64,000 nucleotides of DNA, taken from Magnetococcales bacterium (GTDB taxonomy: Bacteria; Pseudomonadota; Magnetococcia; Magnetococcales; Magnetaquicoccaceae). The DNA is taken from positions 124,001 to 188,000 of the forward strand of contig JADGAZ010000002.1 in NCBI GenBank assembly GCA_015231755.1, written 5' to 3'. The translations under genes were made by a program, and so were the position numbers. Shown here piece after piece: positions 54,225 through 63,193 of the stretch; position 1 is the stretch's first letter; every line of letters starts with the position of its first letter. The notes beneath the pieces are model-generated. The model searched no databases. It saw nothing but the letters and a program-made list of their open reading frames with translations, and was not told the DNA's origin.

Positions 54225-55436
54225 ATGGACGATCTGCTCTTTCTGGCCCACCGCATCCCCTATCCGCCGCGCAAGGGGGACAAGATCCGCTCGTATCATC
54301 TGTTGCGGGCGCTGTCTGCGCGCTATCGGGTGCATCTGGGGGCCTTCGTGGACGACGCCGCGGATGAAACCCACGCCGCCACCGTGGCCGGAATGTGTCG
54401 CGGGGAGACCCGACTGGTGCGGCTGGATCCCTGGCGGGCCAAACTGCGCGCCCTGCGGGGCCTGGTGACCGGCGAGGCGCTGACGCTGCCCTACTATGAC
54501 CATCCCGACATGCGGGGCTGGGTGGCGGAGATGCTTCACAGGCATCCGATCCGTCGGGTGGTGGTCTATTCGGCGGCCCCGGCCCAGTTCGTGGAGGAGA
54601 TCGATCCGACCATCCGCCGGGTGATGGATTTCGTGGATGTGGACTCGGCCAAATGGGCCCAGTACGCCAAACGACGCTCCGGGCTGGCCCGCTGGCTCTA
54701 CCGACGGGAGGCCCGCACCCTGCTGGCAGCCGAACAGGCCATCACCGCCCGTTTCGATGCCGTCCTCTTTGTCAGCGAGCCGGAAGCCGGACTGTTCCGG
54801 GAACAGGCTCCCGAGTACGCCGCGAAGATCGGATTCTGGGAAAACGGCGTGGATCTGGACTATTTTTCCCCGGACACACCCTATCCGGATCCCTACCAGC
54901 CCGGCGATCTGCCTCTGGTCTTCACCGGGGCCATGGACTACTGGCCCAATGTGGACGCGGTGTGCTGGTTCGCCCGCGAGGTGTTCGCCCCCCTGACGCG
55001 CACCCTGCCCCGGGCCCGTTTCGTGATCGTGGGAGGACGCCCCACTCCGGAGGTGATGCAGTTGCAATCCATTCCGGGCGTAACGGTCACGGGCAATGTG
55101 CCGGATGTGCGCCCCTGGATCTTCTGGGCCAAAGCGGCGGTGGCCCCCCTGCGCATCGCCCAGGGAATCCAGAACAAAGTGCTGGAAGCCATGGCCCTGG
55201 GCAAACCGGTGCTGGCCACCTCCAAGGCCATGGAGGGGATCCGTCACGATCCGCCCCTGGCCCGCTGGGTGGCGGACACGCCGGAAGCGCTCCGGGCCAA
55301 AGCCGCGGATCTGCTCTCCGGCGGGGACGAAGACGGCACCCATCCTCCCTGCGGTCCCCTCGGACGGGAAACGATGCAACGCAACTACCACTGGGAACAC
55401 AATCTGGCCCGCGCCCTGGCCGCGGTGGCGGGTTGA
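54225..55436 (+). CDS. Glycosyltransferase, XrtA/PEP-CTERM-system type (TIGR03087-like)
   Basis: The 403-aa protein starts LLFLAHRIPYPPRKGDKIRS, the hallmark of the exosortase-associated sugar transferase family. It has a GT-B layout: acceptor half, then VFTGAMDYWPNVDAV near 225, VIVGGRPTPEV and the C-terminal GIQNKVLEAMALGKP near 315. The sugar and acceptor are unknown. ATG 54225 is chosen. The next glycosyltransferase begins four bases after its stop. Confidence 0.85.
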   Translation: MDDLLFLAHRIPYPPRKGDKIRSYHLLRALSARYRVHLGAFVDDAADETHAATVAGMCRGETRLVRLDPWRAKLRALRGLVTGEALTLPYYDHPDMRGWVAEMLHRHPIRRVVVYSAAPAQFVEEIDPTIRRVMDFVDVDSAKWAQYAKRRSGLARWLYRREARTLLAAEQAITARFDAVLFVSEPEAGLFREQAPEYAAKIGFWENGVDLDYFSPDTPYPDPYQPGDLPLVFTGAMDYWPNVDAVCWFAREVFAPLTRTLPRARFVIVGGRPTPEVMQLQSIPGVTVTGNVPDVRPWIFWAKAAVAPLRIAQGIQNKVLEAMALGKPVLATSKAMEGIRHDPPLARWVADTPEALRAKAADLLSGGDEDGTHPPCGPLGRETMQRNYHWEHNLARALAAVAG

Positions 55437-55439
55437 GCC

Positions 55440-56552
55440 GTGCGCATCGCCCATCTGGTCCATCGCCTCGACATCGGCGGACTGGAGACCGTGGTGGCCA
55501 ATCTGGTCAACGGTCTGCCACAGGAGCGGTTCGAGCACGCAGTGATCAGCCTGACGGAAATCACCTCCTTTCGCCATCGGATCCACCATCCCCGGGTCAC
55601 GTTTCACGCCCTGCATAAAAAACCGGGAAAGGATCTGGCGGTTTGGGTCCGGCTCTGGCGGTTTTTGAGGGCGTGGCGACCGGATCTGGTCCACGCCTGC
55701 AATCTCGCCACGTTGGAAGCGGCCATTCCCGCCCGACTGGCGGGAGTACCCGGTTTCATCCACGCCGAACATGGCCGCGACACCCACGATCCGGATGGCA
55801 CCAAAGCCAAATATCTGCTGCTGCGCCGCCTGCTCACCCCCTGGGTGGATGCCTTTGTGCCGGTCTCCGGGGATCTGGAACGCTGGATGCGTCACACGGT
55901 CAAAATTCCCCCCCGCAAGATCCATCCGATTCTCAACGGGGTGCCGCTGCCCCCGCCCCGACCGGATCAGCCGGAAGAGACCCGCTCCGGCCCTTTCACC
56001 ATCGGCACCGTGGGACGGATGTGGCCCATCAAGGATCATCTCAACCTGATGAGGGCCTTTCAGCGGTTGTGTCAACGTCTGCCTGAAGCGCCGGTGCGTC
56101 TGGTGATCGTGGGGGATGGTCCGGAACGTCCGGCGGTGGAAGCCCTGGCCGCCCGCTGCCACCTGACGGATCGGTTGCAAATCACCGGCTGGCAAACCGA
56201 CGTGCTGCCCTTTTTGCATGGCTTCGACCTGTTCGTCCTGCCCTCCAAGGCGGAAGGAACCCCCTTGACCCTGCTGGAAGCCATGGCGGTGGCGCTGCCG
56301 GTGGTGGCCACCCGGGTGGGGGGGGTGCCGGATCTGGTGATCGAAAACCACACCGGCCATCTCGTCCCCCCCAACGACCCGGAGGCCCTGGCGGAAGCGA
56401 TGCTGGACTATCTTTTGCATCCGACCCAAGGCCGCCTCCATGGCTTGGCCGGACGCCAACGGGTGGCCACCCGCTTCTCCCTGGAAGGGATGATCGGGGC
56501 CTATCAAAAATTGTTCGAGGGGTTCCTGGTTACGAAAGATCAAGATTCTTGA
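55440..56552 (+). CDS. Glycosyltransferase, XrtA/PEP-CTERM-system type (TIGR03088-like)
   Basis: The 370-aa GT4-type protein begins IAHLVHRLDIGGLETVVANL, typical of the second exosortase-associated transferase. Donor-site features are IGTVGRMWPIKDH near 182, VIVGDGPERPAVE near 222 and PSKAEGTPLTLLEAMAVALP near 267. Start GTG 55440 lies just after the previous stop. It should add a sugar to a polysaccharide or lipid carrier. Confidence 0.86.
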   Translation: MRIAHLVHRLDIGGLETVVANLVNGLPQERFEHAVISLTEITSFRHRIHHPRVTFHALHKKPGKDLAVWVRLWRFLRAWRPDLVHACNLATLEAAIPARLAGVPGFIHAEHGRDTHDPDGTKAKYLLLRRLLTPWVDAFVPVSGDLERWMRHTVKIPPRKIHPILNGVPLPPPRPDQPEETRSGPFTIGTVGRMWPIKDHLNLMRAFQRLCQRLPEAPVRLVIVGDGPERPAVEALAARCHLTDRLQITGWQTDVLPFLHGFDLFVLPSKAEGTPLTLLEAMAVALPVVATRVGGVPDLVIENHTGHLVPPNDPEALAEAMLDYLLHPTQGRLHGLAGRQRVATRFSLEGMIGAYQKLFEGFLVTKDQDS

Positions 56553-56658
56553 CAATTCTCTTTTTGATTTTTACCGTCGGTGGGGCTATTCTCAAAAGAA
56601 CCCTGAACCATCCCGCATGAACCCATTGTCGCTGCCCGCACGGGCAGGAGAGTTTGAC

Positions 56659-57168
56659 ATGTCCCAATCTTCCGACCCGATCCCGCACAGCCCGCCACCC
56701 GAGGGCGCGGATCCGGATGCCAACGCGGCAAACCAGACCCCTCCCGGTGATCTCCGGCGACGGCGTTTGCTCAAGGGGCTGATCGGTGTCGGGGTCTCGG
56801 TTCCGGTCATTCTCACGCTGCAACGGGATGCCCTGGCCAAATTCGGCAGTCAGCAGGCCTGCATGGACGAAATGCCCGATGCCACCACCATCGGCGACCC
56901 CTGCCAATCCGCCGCGGATGACTGGATCCGGGCCAGTCGCAGCACCTTTTTCGACTATACCAACCAAACCGGCGTCCTCACCGGCGGCTCCGGCGGAACC
57001 AGCGATCAGTGTCTGGTCTATTTCGATCCGGACAACGGCTGGTTCGACCACACCGCCAGCGCCACCAACTCCTATGGCAAAACCGCCGGATACAAGGCGG
57101 TCACAAGCTCTTGTTGGTTCTCTTTCCACAACTCGGGCAACACCTCCGGCATCACAGGGCATCCTTGA
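56659..57168 (+). CDS. Tat-type secreted protein, likely client of HPr-rel-A cluster
   Basis: The 169-aa protein has a long polar N-region, a twin-arginine-like signal RRRRLLKGLIGVGVSVPVIL at 33-52 and the segment PVILTL at 49-54. The mature part (about 62 onward) is small, acidic and Gly/Ser/Thr-rich, with four Cys (68, 82, 118, 152) that could form two disulfides. No PEP-CTERM anchor is present. Its stop is overlapped by the TTG of the PqqD-like gene. The partnership with the kinase and chaperone is inferred from position. ATG 56659 has a GGAG site eight bases upstream. Confidence 0.65.
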   Translation: MSQSSDPIPHSPPPEGADPDANAANQTPPGDLRRRRLLKGLIGVGVSVPVILTLQRDALAKFGSQQACMDEMPDATTIGDPCQSAADDWIRASRSTFFDYTNQTGVLTGGSGGTSDQCLVYFDPDNGWFDHTASATNSYGKTAGYKAVTSSCWFSFHNSGNTSGITGHP

Positions 57169-57458
57169 ACACCCCATTCAACGCGCCGTGGCGTTGGATG
57201 GCTCCCCACGCCGCCCATTGGCTCCGGGAGCCGTTCGGAACAAGCCATCTGCTGTTCAATCCCGCCTCCAACGAAACCCATATTCTCAACGACTTGGCCA
57301 TTGCCACCTTGGAACAGTTGCAGCAGGCGCCGGCGAACGGGTCGGAACTCCTGGAACGCCTCGGCCTCGACCCGCAGGATCCACAGACCATCCAACCCTA
57401 CGCCCGCCTGTTGCGGGATCTGGATCTGCTCGGTTTGATCATCCCCGTGGACTCATGA
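57165..57458 (+). CDS. HPr-rel-A system PqqD-like protein
   Basis: The 97-aa protein fits the PqqD-like family: WRWMAPHAAHWL near residue 9, HLLFNPASNETHILNDLA near 30-47, then helices LEQLQQ and LLERLGL. Such proteins bind leader parts of substrate peptides. TTG 57165 overlaps the previous stop; ATG 57198 is a shorter option. Its stop overlaps the start of the kinase gene (ATGA). Confidence 0.78.
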   Translation: MNTPFNAPWRWMAPHAAHWLREPFGTSHLLFNPASNETHILNDLAIATLEQLQQAPANGSELLERLGLDPQDPQTIQPYARLLRDLDLLGLIIPVDS

Positions 57459-58381
57459 GAATTGGTGACCTGACCCCGGATGCACTGGCCCATCGGCTCC
57501 TCACAACCGGAGTGCGTTGGCAGGCCGGACCGTTCGTGACCCGGCTCCACAGCGACGCCCGGGATTTTTTCGATCCGTTTCACCGGTTGTATGGCGCCCA
57601 TCGTCTGGTGGAAGCCGACTCCGGCGAGGTCACGGATTTTCACATCGGTCTGCGGCGCAGTCGGGGGGTGCGCCGCTGGTGGCGTCCCCAGGTCTTCTTC
57701 GATTTGGATGGCCCCACGGAACTGGCTCCCTTTCCCCTGGATCACGCCCTGCCCCTGTTCGAATGGGGCTTCAACTACGGCATCGCCCGTCGCTCCAATC
57801 AATATCTGATGCTCCATTCGGCGGTGGTGGCCCGGGGGGATCGGGCGTTGATCCTGCCGGGTCTGCCGGGATCCGGCAAAAGCACCTTGTGCGCGGCGCT
57901 GGTCTCCCGGGGATGGCGGCTGTTTTCCGACGAGTTCGCCCTGGTGCGTCCCGAAACCGGCAGGGTCCATCCGTTGCCCCGTCCCATCGCCTTGAAAAAC
58001 GCCTCCATCGGCGTCATTCGCGCTTTCAACCCCGAGGCGCTCATCGGCCCGGAGTTTCCCAAAACCCGCAAGGGACGCGTGGCCCACATGCAACCTCCGG
58101 CAGCCAGCGTCCACGCGGAAATGGAAACCGCCCGCCCCACCTGGGTGATCACCCCGAAATTCCAACCCCTGGCCCCGGCGGAACTGGATCCCATGGCGTC
58201 GGATCACGGTTTCATGCGTCTGGCGAGCCACTCCTTCAACTACGAGCTGCTGGGGGCGCGGGGATTTGCCACCGTGGCGGCGCTGACCCGGGCCTGTCGA
58301 TTTTTCGAGCTGACCTATGGGGATCTCGCCGAAGCCGTGGCCCTGCTGGATGCACAGACCCTCCCCGGAGAGACCCCATGA
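57455..58381 (+). CDS. HprK-related kinase A
   Basis: The 308-aa protein resembles the C-terminal half of HPr kinase: P-loop GLPGSGKSTLCAALV at 135-149, then FSDEFALVRPETGRVHPLPRPIAL. HPr kinase-like proteins phosphorylate Ser in HPr or, in some lasso-peptide clusters, the peptide itself. Here HPr is absent. ATG 57455 overlaps the PqqD-like stop and its own stop overlaps the next gene, so the set is tightly coupled. Confidence 0.83.
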   Translation: MRIGDLTPDALAHRLLTTGVRWQAGPFVTRLHSDARDFFDPFHRLYGAHRLVEADSGEVTDFHIGLRRSRGVRRWWRPQVFFDLDGPTELAPFPLDHALPLFEWGFNYGIARRSNQYLMLHSAVVARGDRALILPGLPGSGKSTLCAALVSRGWRLFSDEFALVRPETGRVHPLPRPIALKNASIGVIRAFNPEALIGPEFPKTRKGRVAHMQPPAASVHAEMETARPTWVITPKFQPLAPAELDPMASDHGFMRLASHSFNYELLGARGFATVAALTRACRFFELTYGDLAEAVALLDAQTLPGETP

Positions 58382-59502
58382 CCATCGATGGACACCCTCC
58401 GGCGGAATGGCTGTTGCGGGCATGGCGCACGCCCGGCTCTTTGGCCGCCATGGGGGTGGAAACCCAGGATCTGGTGCTGCGTCTGGCTCGACGCAGCGGT
58501 CTGCTGGCCGGATTGGGTGCCAGGATGGAACAAAGGGCCAATCTGGAAACCCTCCCCCCCCGGATCCGGGATATCTTTGAAGGGGCGCGGGTGATCGGGG
58601 CGGATCGGGAGCGGTCGGTGCGCTGGGAGGTCAACCGCATCCAGCGGGCCTTTCACGGCAGCGGATTGCCGGTGATCCTGCTCAAAGGAGCGGCCTATCA
58701 TCTGCGGGAGCTGCCCATGGCCAAAGGCCGACTCACCGCCGATGTGGACATTTTGCTTCCGGAAACCGATCTGCCCCTGGCGGAACAACGGCTGCGGGCC
58801 CACGGTTGGGTCACGGCCACCCAGGATGCCTACGATCAACGCTATTATCGGGAGTGGATGCACGAACTGCCCCCCATGCGTCATCGGCTGCGTCTGAGCG
58901 AACTGGATCTGCATCACGCCATTCTGCCTCGCACCGCCCGACTCCATCCGGACTCCGCCCGACTCTTCGAACGGGTGCAACCCGTGGCGGATCACCCCGG
59001 AGTCTGGACCCTGTGCCCGGAGGATCTGGTGCTGCACGCGGTGGTGCATCAGTTCCACGACGGGGATTTCAGCCGCATGGGGCTGCGGGATCTGTTGGAT
59101 CTGGATGGGCTGTTGGACTACTATGGCCAACAGGAGGGATTCTGGGAGCGGCTGGTGTCCCGGGCGGTGGTGCTGAATCTGACCCGCCCTCTGGATCACG
59201 CCCTGCGTTGCGCGGCGCGATTGTGCCACACCCCGGTTCCGGATGGGGTGCTGTGGGCGGCGCGTCAGGCTTCTCCGGCCTCCTGGCCGGTGCGATTCCT
59301 GCTGGATCCCCTGGTGAAACAGACCATCCTGCCCCGCCACCCGGATCAACGCCGATCCGATCCCTTCACGGCCCTGGCGGCATGGTGCCTGTACATCCGT
59401 TCCCACTGGCTGCGGATGCCCCCTCAACTTCTGCTTCCCCATCTGGCCCGCAAATGGGCCAGACGATGGCATCCCGATGTGTGGCATCGCCGGACTGTTT
59501 GA
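58378..59502 (+). CDS. Nucleotidyltransferase-family protein of HPr-rel-A cluster
   Basis: The 374-aa protein carries LLKGAAYHLRELP near residue 101 and TADVDILLPETDLP near 120, the pattern of the uncharacterised nucleotidyltransferase family (PF14907-like), in which the Asp pair would bind metal. The C-terminal helical part has many Arg/Trp. It overlaps hprK-like on one side and the amidotransferase by 26 bases on the other. Function unknown, but similar genes accompany PqqD/HprK-like sets. Confidence 0.78.
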   Translation: MTIDGHPPAEWLLRAWRTPGSLAAMGVETQDLVLRLARRSGLLAGLGARMEQRANLETLPPRIRDIFEGARVIGADRERSVRWEVNRIQRAFHGSGLPVILLKGAAYHLRELPMAKGRLTADVDILLPETDLPLAEQRLRAHGWVTATQDAYDQRYYREWMHELPPMRHRLRLSELDLHHAILPRTARLHPDSARLFERVQPVADHPGVWTLCPEDLVLHAVVHQFHDGDFSRMGLRDLLDLDGLLDYYGQQEGFWERLVSRAVVLNLTRPLDHALRCAARLCHTPVPDGVLWAARQASPASWPVRFLLDPLVKQTILPRHPDQRRSDPFTALAAWCLYIRSHWLRMPPQLLLPHLARKWARRWHPDVWHRRTV

Positions 59503-61384
59503 TCGGGTCGCGACGCGACCCCTGGACGCGGCCCGTCTGGACCGCATGAACCACGCCCACAGCCACCGGGGTCCGGATGGCGCGGGGAGCTGGAGCGGAC
59601 CCGGTGTGGGTCTGGCCCATCGACGACTGGCGATCATCGACCTGGAAGGCGGCAGGCAACCCTTGACCAACGAAGACGGCTCGGCATGGCTGGTCTTCAA
59701 CGGAGAGATCTACAATTTCCAGGAACTGCGCCAGGAACTGCTCCACCTCGGACACCGGTTCACCACCCGCTCGGATTCGGAGGTGATTCTGCACGCCTGG
59801 GAGTCCTGGGGGGTGAACTGTGTGCAGCGACTGCGGGGCATGTTCGCCTTCGCGGTGTGGGATCAGGCCAGTCACAGCCTGTTTCTGGCCCGGGACCGCC
59901 TGGGGATGAAACCCCTGTACTACGCCGAACTGGCGGACGGCTGGGTGGGCTTCGCCTCGGAACTGGGGGGCCTCACCGCCGCGAGCGATACCCGGCGGCC
60001 TTTGTCCATGCCGGCGGTGGAAAGTTTTTTCGCCCTGGGCTACGTGCCGGATCCCCTCACGATCTATCCGGGCATCCACAAGCTTCCCCCCGCCTGTCAT
60101 TTGTGGATCCGCAACGGCGCCCCCCTGCCCCAGCCGGCGCGTTACTGGGAACCGCGTTTCGAGTGTGATCCCGCTTCCCGTCTCACCCCGGAAAGCGCGG
60201 CCCGAGAACTGCTGGAACGATTGCGGGAGTCGGTGCGGTCGCATCTGGTTTCGGATGTGCCGGTGGCCACCTTTTTATCCGGCGGGATCGACTCGTCGGC
60301 GGTTTCGGCCCTGATGGCCCAGGCCTCCGCCACCCCCCCGGAAGCCTGTACCGTCTCTTTCGCCGATCCCCGCCACGACGAAAGCGGCTACGCCACCCTG
60401 GTGGCCCAACGTCACGGCCTGCGCCATCATCTGTCGCAAGCCGACCCGGCCCGCTTCGATCTGCTGGACCGGCTGGCGCGTCACTTCGGGGAACCCTTCG
60501 CCGATCCTTCCGCGCTGCCCACTTGGCTGGTGTGCGCTCTGGCCCGTCAACACGCCAAGGTGGTCCTCTCCGGGGATGGGGGGGACGAAAACCTCGCCGG
60601 TTACAGCCGCTATCGTTTTCTCATGGCCGAAGAGGCCATTCGCAGCCGTCTGCCTCTGGGGCTGCGACGGTTGATCTTCGGTCTGCCGGGGCGCTGGTAT
60701 CCCAAACTGGATCGGGCGCCCCGCTGGCTGAGGGCCCGTTCGACCCTGCGCTCGTTGGGCAAGGGGTGGGTGGAGGCGGCCTTCCAGTCGGTGGAAATCC
60801 TGCCGGAAGATCTGCGCCGGGAGCTGTTCAGCCCCCAGGCCCGACGGGAGTTGCAAGGCTTTCGCGCCGAGGAGACCTGGCATCAATACGCCGAAAACGC
60901 CCCGGAACACCCCTTGTCCCGGTTGCAGTATCTGGACCTCAAGGGATTTCTGGCCGGACGGGTGCTGGTGAAGGTGGATCGCACCAGCATGGCCCATGGC
61001 CTGGAAGTCCGGGCGCCGCTGCTGGACTATCCCCTGGTGGAGTGGCTGGCCAGCCTGCCGCCCGAATGGAAACTGCATCACGGGGTGGGCAAACATCTGT
61101 TCAAGGAGGCGCTGCGTCCCTTGCTGCCTGCGGAGATTCTGTTCCGACCCAAGCAGGGCTTCAATCTCCCCCTGGCCACTTGGCTGCGGGGGCCGTTGGC
61201 CCAACCGCTGCGGGAACGGCTGCTGGGACCGACCCTGGCGGCCACAGGGTTGTTCGAGCCCAAAACCTTGCGGCGACTGGTGACCAGCCATCTATCCGGC
61301 AGTCATGACTTCTCCGCTCCGCTCTGGGCGCTACTGATGTTTGAATCGTTCACGCGCCAGCACACACACAACAACCAATATTAA
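59477..61384 (+). CDS. XrtA-associated amidotransferase (asparagine synthase-like)
   Basis: The 635-aa protein has an N-terminal class II glutaminase domain with Cys2 (MCGIAGLFD), HRGPDGAG and LVFNGEIYNFQEL, then the AMP-forming synthetase domain with PP-loop LSGGIDSSAVSALM near 267 and SGDGGDEN. It fits the exosortase-A-system amidotransferase type. It could amidate a sugar or a protein side chain. The start is within the previous gene. No exosortase gene is in the window. Confidence 0.86.
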   Translation: MCGIAGLFDRVATRPLDAARLDRMNHAHSHRGPDGAGSWSGPGVGLAHRRLAIIDLEGGRQPLTNEDGSAWLVFNGEIYNFQELRQELLHLGHRFTTRSDSEVILHAWESWGVNCVQRLRGMFAFAVWDQASHSLFLARDRLGMKPLYYAELADGWVGFASELGGLTAASDTRRPLSMPAVESFFALGYVPDPLTIYPGIHKLPPACHLWIRNGAPLPQPARYWEPRFECDPASRLTPESAARELLERLRESVRSHLVSDVPVATFLSGGIDSSAVSALMAQASATPPEACTVSFADPRHDESGYATLVAQRHGLRHHLSQADPARFDLLDRLARHFGEPFADPSALPTWLVCALARQHAKVVLSGDGGDENLAGYSRYRFLMAEEAIRSRLPLGLRRLIFGLPGRWYPKLDRAPRWLRARSTLRSLGKGWVEAAFQSVEILPEDLRRELFSPQARRELQGFRAEETWHQYAENAPEHPLSRLQYLDLKGFLAGRVLVKVDRTSMAHGLEVRAPLLDYPLVEWLASLPPEWKLHHGVGKHLFKEALRPLLPAEILFRPKQGFNLPLATWLRGPLAQPLRERLLGPTLAATGLFEPKTLRRLVTSHLSGSHDFSAPLWALLMFESFTRQHTHNNQY

Positions 61385-61499
61385 CACTCATTCACACATT
61401 ATTTTACGCGCAGTTTTCTTGCAAACCCTCCCCAAAGCACGTATCCTCCTTCGGGTTTGCATGCCAGTCACTCTGAACGGGAGGGGGAATCGTTCCAGC

Positions 61500-63173
61500 A
61501 TGGACGAGGCGGAGATAGGCATTCCAACATCCATTCCAATCACGACAGGATCCCGCATTCTGCGCGGACGCAGCCTGTTGTTTCCAATCGTGGGACTGTT
61601 GATTCTGACGGTCCTGGTCACCATGGGTGTGGGATATTTCATCAATTATCCCTTCCTCTACGAATCCTTGCACAACAAAGCCCGCATCGAAAACGAGGCC
61701 CGGGCCGCCCAGATCGGCTTTCATGTGGATCACGAGGCCGGGGGGCTGATGCAACTGGCCCATGTGGTCTCCCGGGATGGAGAACTGCAAGAAGCCCTCA
61801 CCCTCCACGCCCAGGACTTCAACCGTCTGATGCGCAAAGTGCTGTTTCTGGCCGAAACCATTCATGGGGTGGATCTGGTCGGGGTGATCGATCCGGAGGG
61901 CAAAACCCTGTTCAGCACCGAAGGCTCGGACACGGACGACGCCTTCCCCAAAGAAACCCTGCAAAAAAGCCTCAAAAGCGGTGGCCATCTGCTGGCCACC
62001 ACCATCAACCAACGCTGGTCCATCGTGGCCATGACCCCCATCATGGTGCAACGCAAAACCGTTGGCATTCTGCTGTTGGGTCGCTGGATCCATCCGGATC
62101 TGGCGCGACGCTCCAGCACCGAAGGCTCGGTCAATATCGCCATCGGCGGACCAGCCGACATGCTGGCCAGCACCTTGGACGCCACGGAATGGCCGGTCCC
62201 GGATCCCGCCCGGATCCGCACCTGCCTGAATACCACCACCCCCATCACCCAACTGATCGAAGAGTATCGGGGACTCTACTACTCCCCCATGCTGATCGTG
62301 GGCAAACCCTTCTGTCTGATCCTGCCTCTGGATACCGGTTCCATCCGCATCACCTTGCAAGATCACGGGGTGCGTCTGGCCTGGTCCTCCCTGATCATCA
62401 TTTTGATGATTCTGGCCTTGGGATTGACCGTCCACTTCCTGATTTTGCAACCCCTGAACCGCCTGCGCAACAAGGCGTTGATCCTGGTGGAGGTGTGCTC
62501 CAACCAGAAATTGCAGGTTCCCCAGTTGGTCAACGTGGAAAAAGGCAACGAAATCCAAATCCTCGATCAAGCCTTCGAGACCGCATCCACCGCCATCTAC
62601 TCCTACATCGGAGAGTTGCACCACCAAAAGGAACGTTTCGAGGACATGGCCATCCGGGATCCCCTCACGGGTCTGGGCAACCGGAGACTGTTCACCCAAC
62701 TGGTGGAAAAATCCCTGGCCGTCTGTCATCGCTATCAGCGGCGCATGGCGGTGATGTATCTGGATCTGGATCATTTCAAGCCGGTCAACGACACCCTGGG
62801 ACACGACATCGGCGATCTGTTGCTCAAGGAGGTTTCCGGTCGACTGAAGCACGCCCTGCGGGATTCCGATGTGGTGTTTCGTTTGGGCGGGGACGAATTC
62901 GCCGCCTTGTTGCCGGAGTGCGCCGAAGGGGAGACCGCCCGTCTGCTGGGAGAGCGACTCATTCAGGATGTGGCGCGTCCGTATCTGCTCAAGGGACATG
63001 ATTGTGTCATCGGGGTCAGTGTGGGGGTTTCCATCTATCCGGATCACGCCACCACACTGGAAACCTTGCTCAAACACGCCGACGTGGCGTTGTATGCCGC
63101 CAAGGAGGCAGGACGGGGTGTCTGCCGTCTGCACGGCGACCCCCCCAACCAATCCCCCACCAGCCACCACTAA
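61500..63173 (+). CDS. Membrane-bound diguanylate cyclase
   Basis: The 557-aa protein has two membrane segments (about 27-50 and 296-318) enclosing a periplasmic sensor region of double-Cache type, a HAMP-like linker, and a C-terminal GGDEF domain (RDPLTGLGNRRL near 385, GGDEF at 463-467). RDSD lies five residues before GGDEF, so the product-inhibition I-site is intact. It makes c-di-GMP in response to an outside ligand. ATG 61500 with a GGGAGGGGG site is preferred; ATG 61461 is possible. Confidence 0.91.
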   Translation: MDEAEIGIPTSIPITTGSRILRGRSLLFPIVGLLILTVLVTMGVGYFINYPFLYESLHNKARIENEARAAQIGFHVDHEAGGLMQLAHVVSRDGELQEALTLHAQDFNRLMRKVLFLAETIHGVDLVGVIDPEGKTLFSTEGSDTDDAFPKETLQKSLKSGGHLLATTINQRWSIVAMTPIMVQRKTVGILLLGRWIHPDLARRSSTEGSVNIAIGGPADMLASTLDATEWPVPDPARIRTCLNTTTPITQLIEEYRGLYYSPMLIVGKPFCLILPLDTGSIRITLQDHGVRLAWSSLIIILMILALGLTVHFLILQPLNRLRNKALILVEVCSNQKLQVPQLVNVEKGNEIQILDQAFETASTAIYSYIGELHHQKERFEDMAIRDPLTGLGNRRLFTQLVEKSLAVCHRYQRRMAVMYLDLDHFKPVNDTLGHDIGDLLLKEVSGRLKHALRDSDVVFRLGGDEFAALLPECAEGETARLLGERLIQDVARPYLLKGHDCVIGVSVGVSIYPDHATTLETLLKHADVALYAAKEAGRGVCRLHGDPPNQSPTSHH

Positions 63174-63193
63174 AAAAAGGGGGGTCACCCCTT
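63171..63193 (-). terminator. Terminator overlapping the DUF1804 gene stop
   Basis: AAGGGG (63177-63182) pairs with CCCCTT (63188-63193) around a five-base loop; on the minus strand seven T follow. It includes the DUF1804 stop codon and the stop of the plus-strand cyclase. Confidence 0.65.

Noticed and set aside
54225-61384. Complete exosortase/PEP-CTERM locus
   Set aside because: Only XrtA-type glycosyltransferases and an amidotransferase are present; no exosortase or PEP-CTERM substrate was found.
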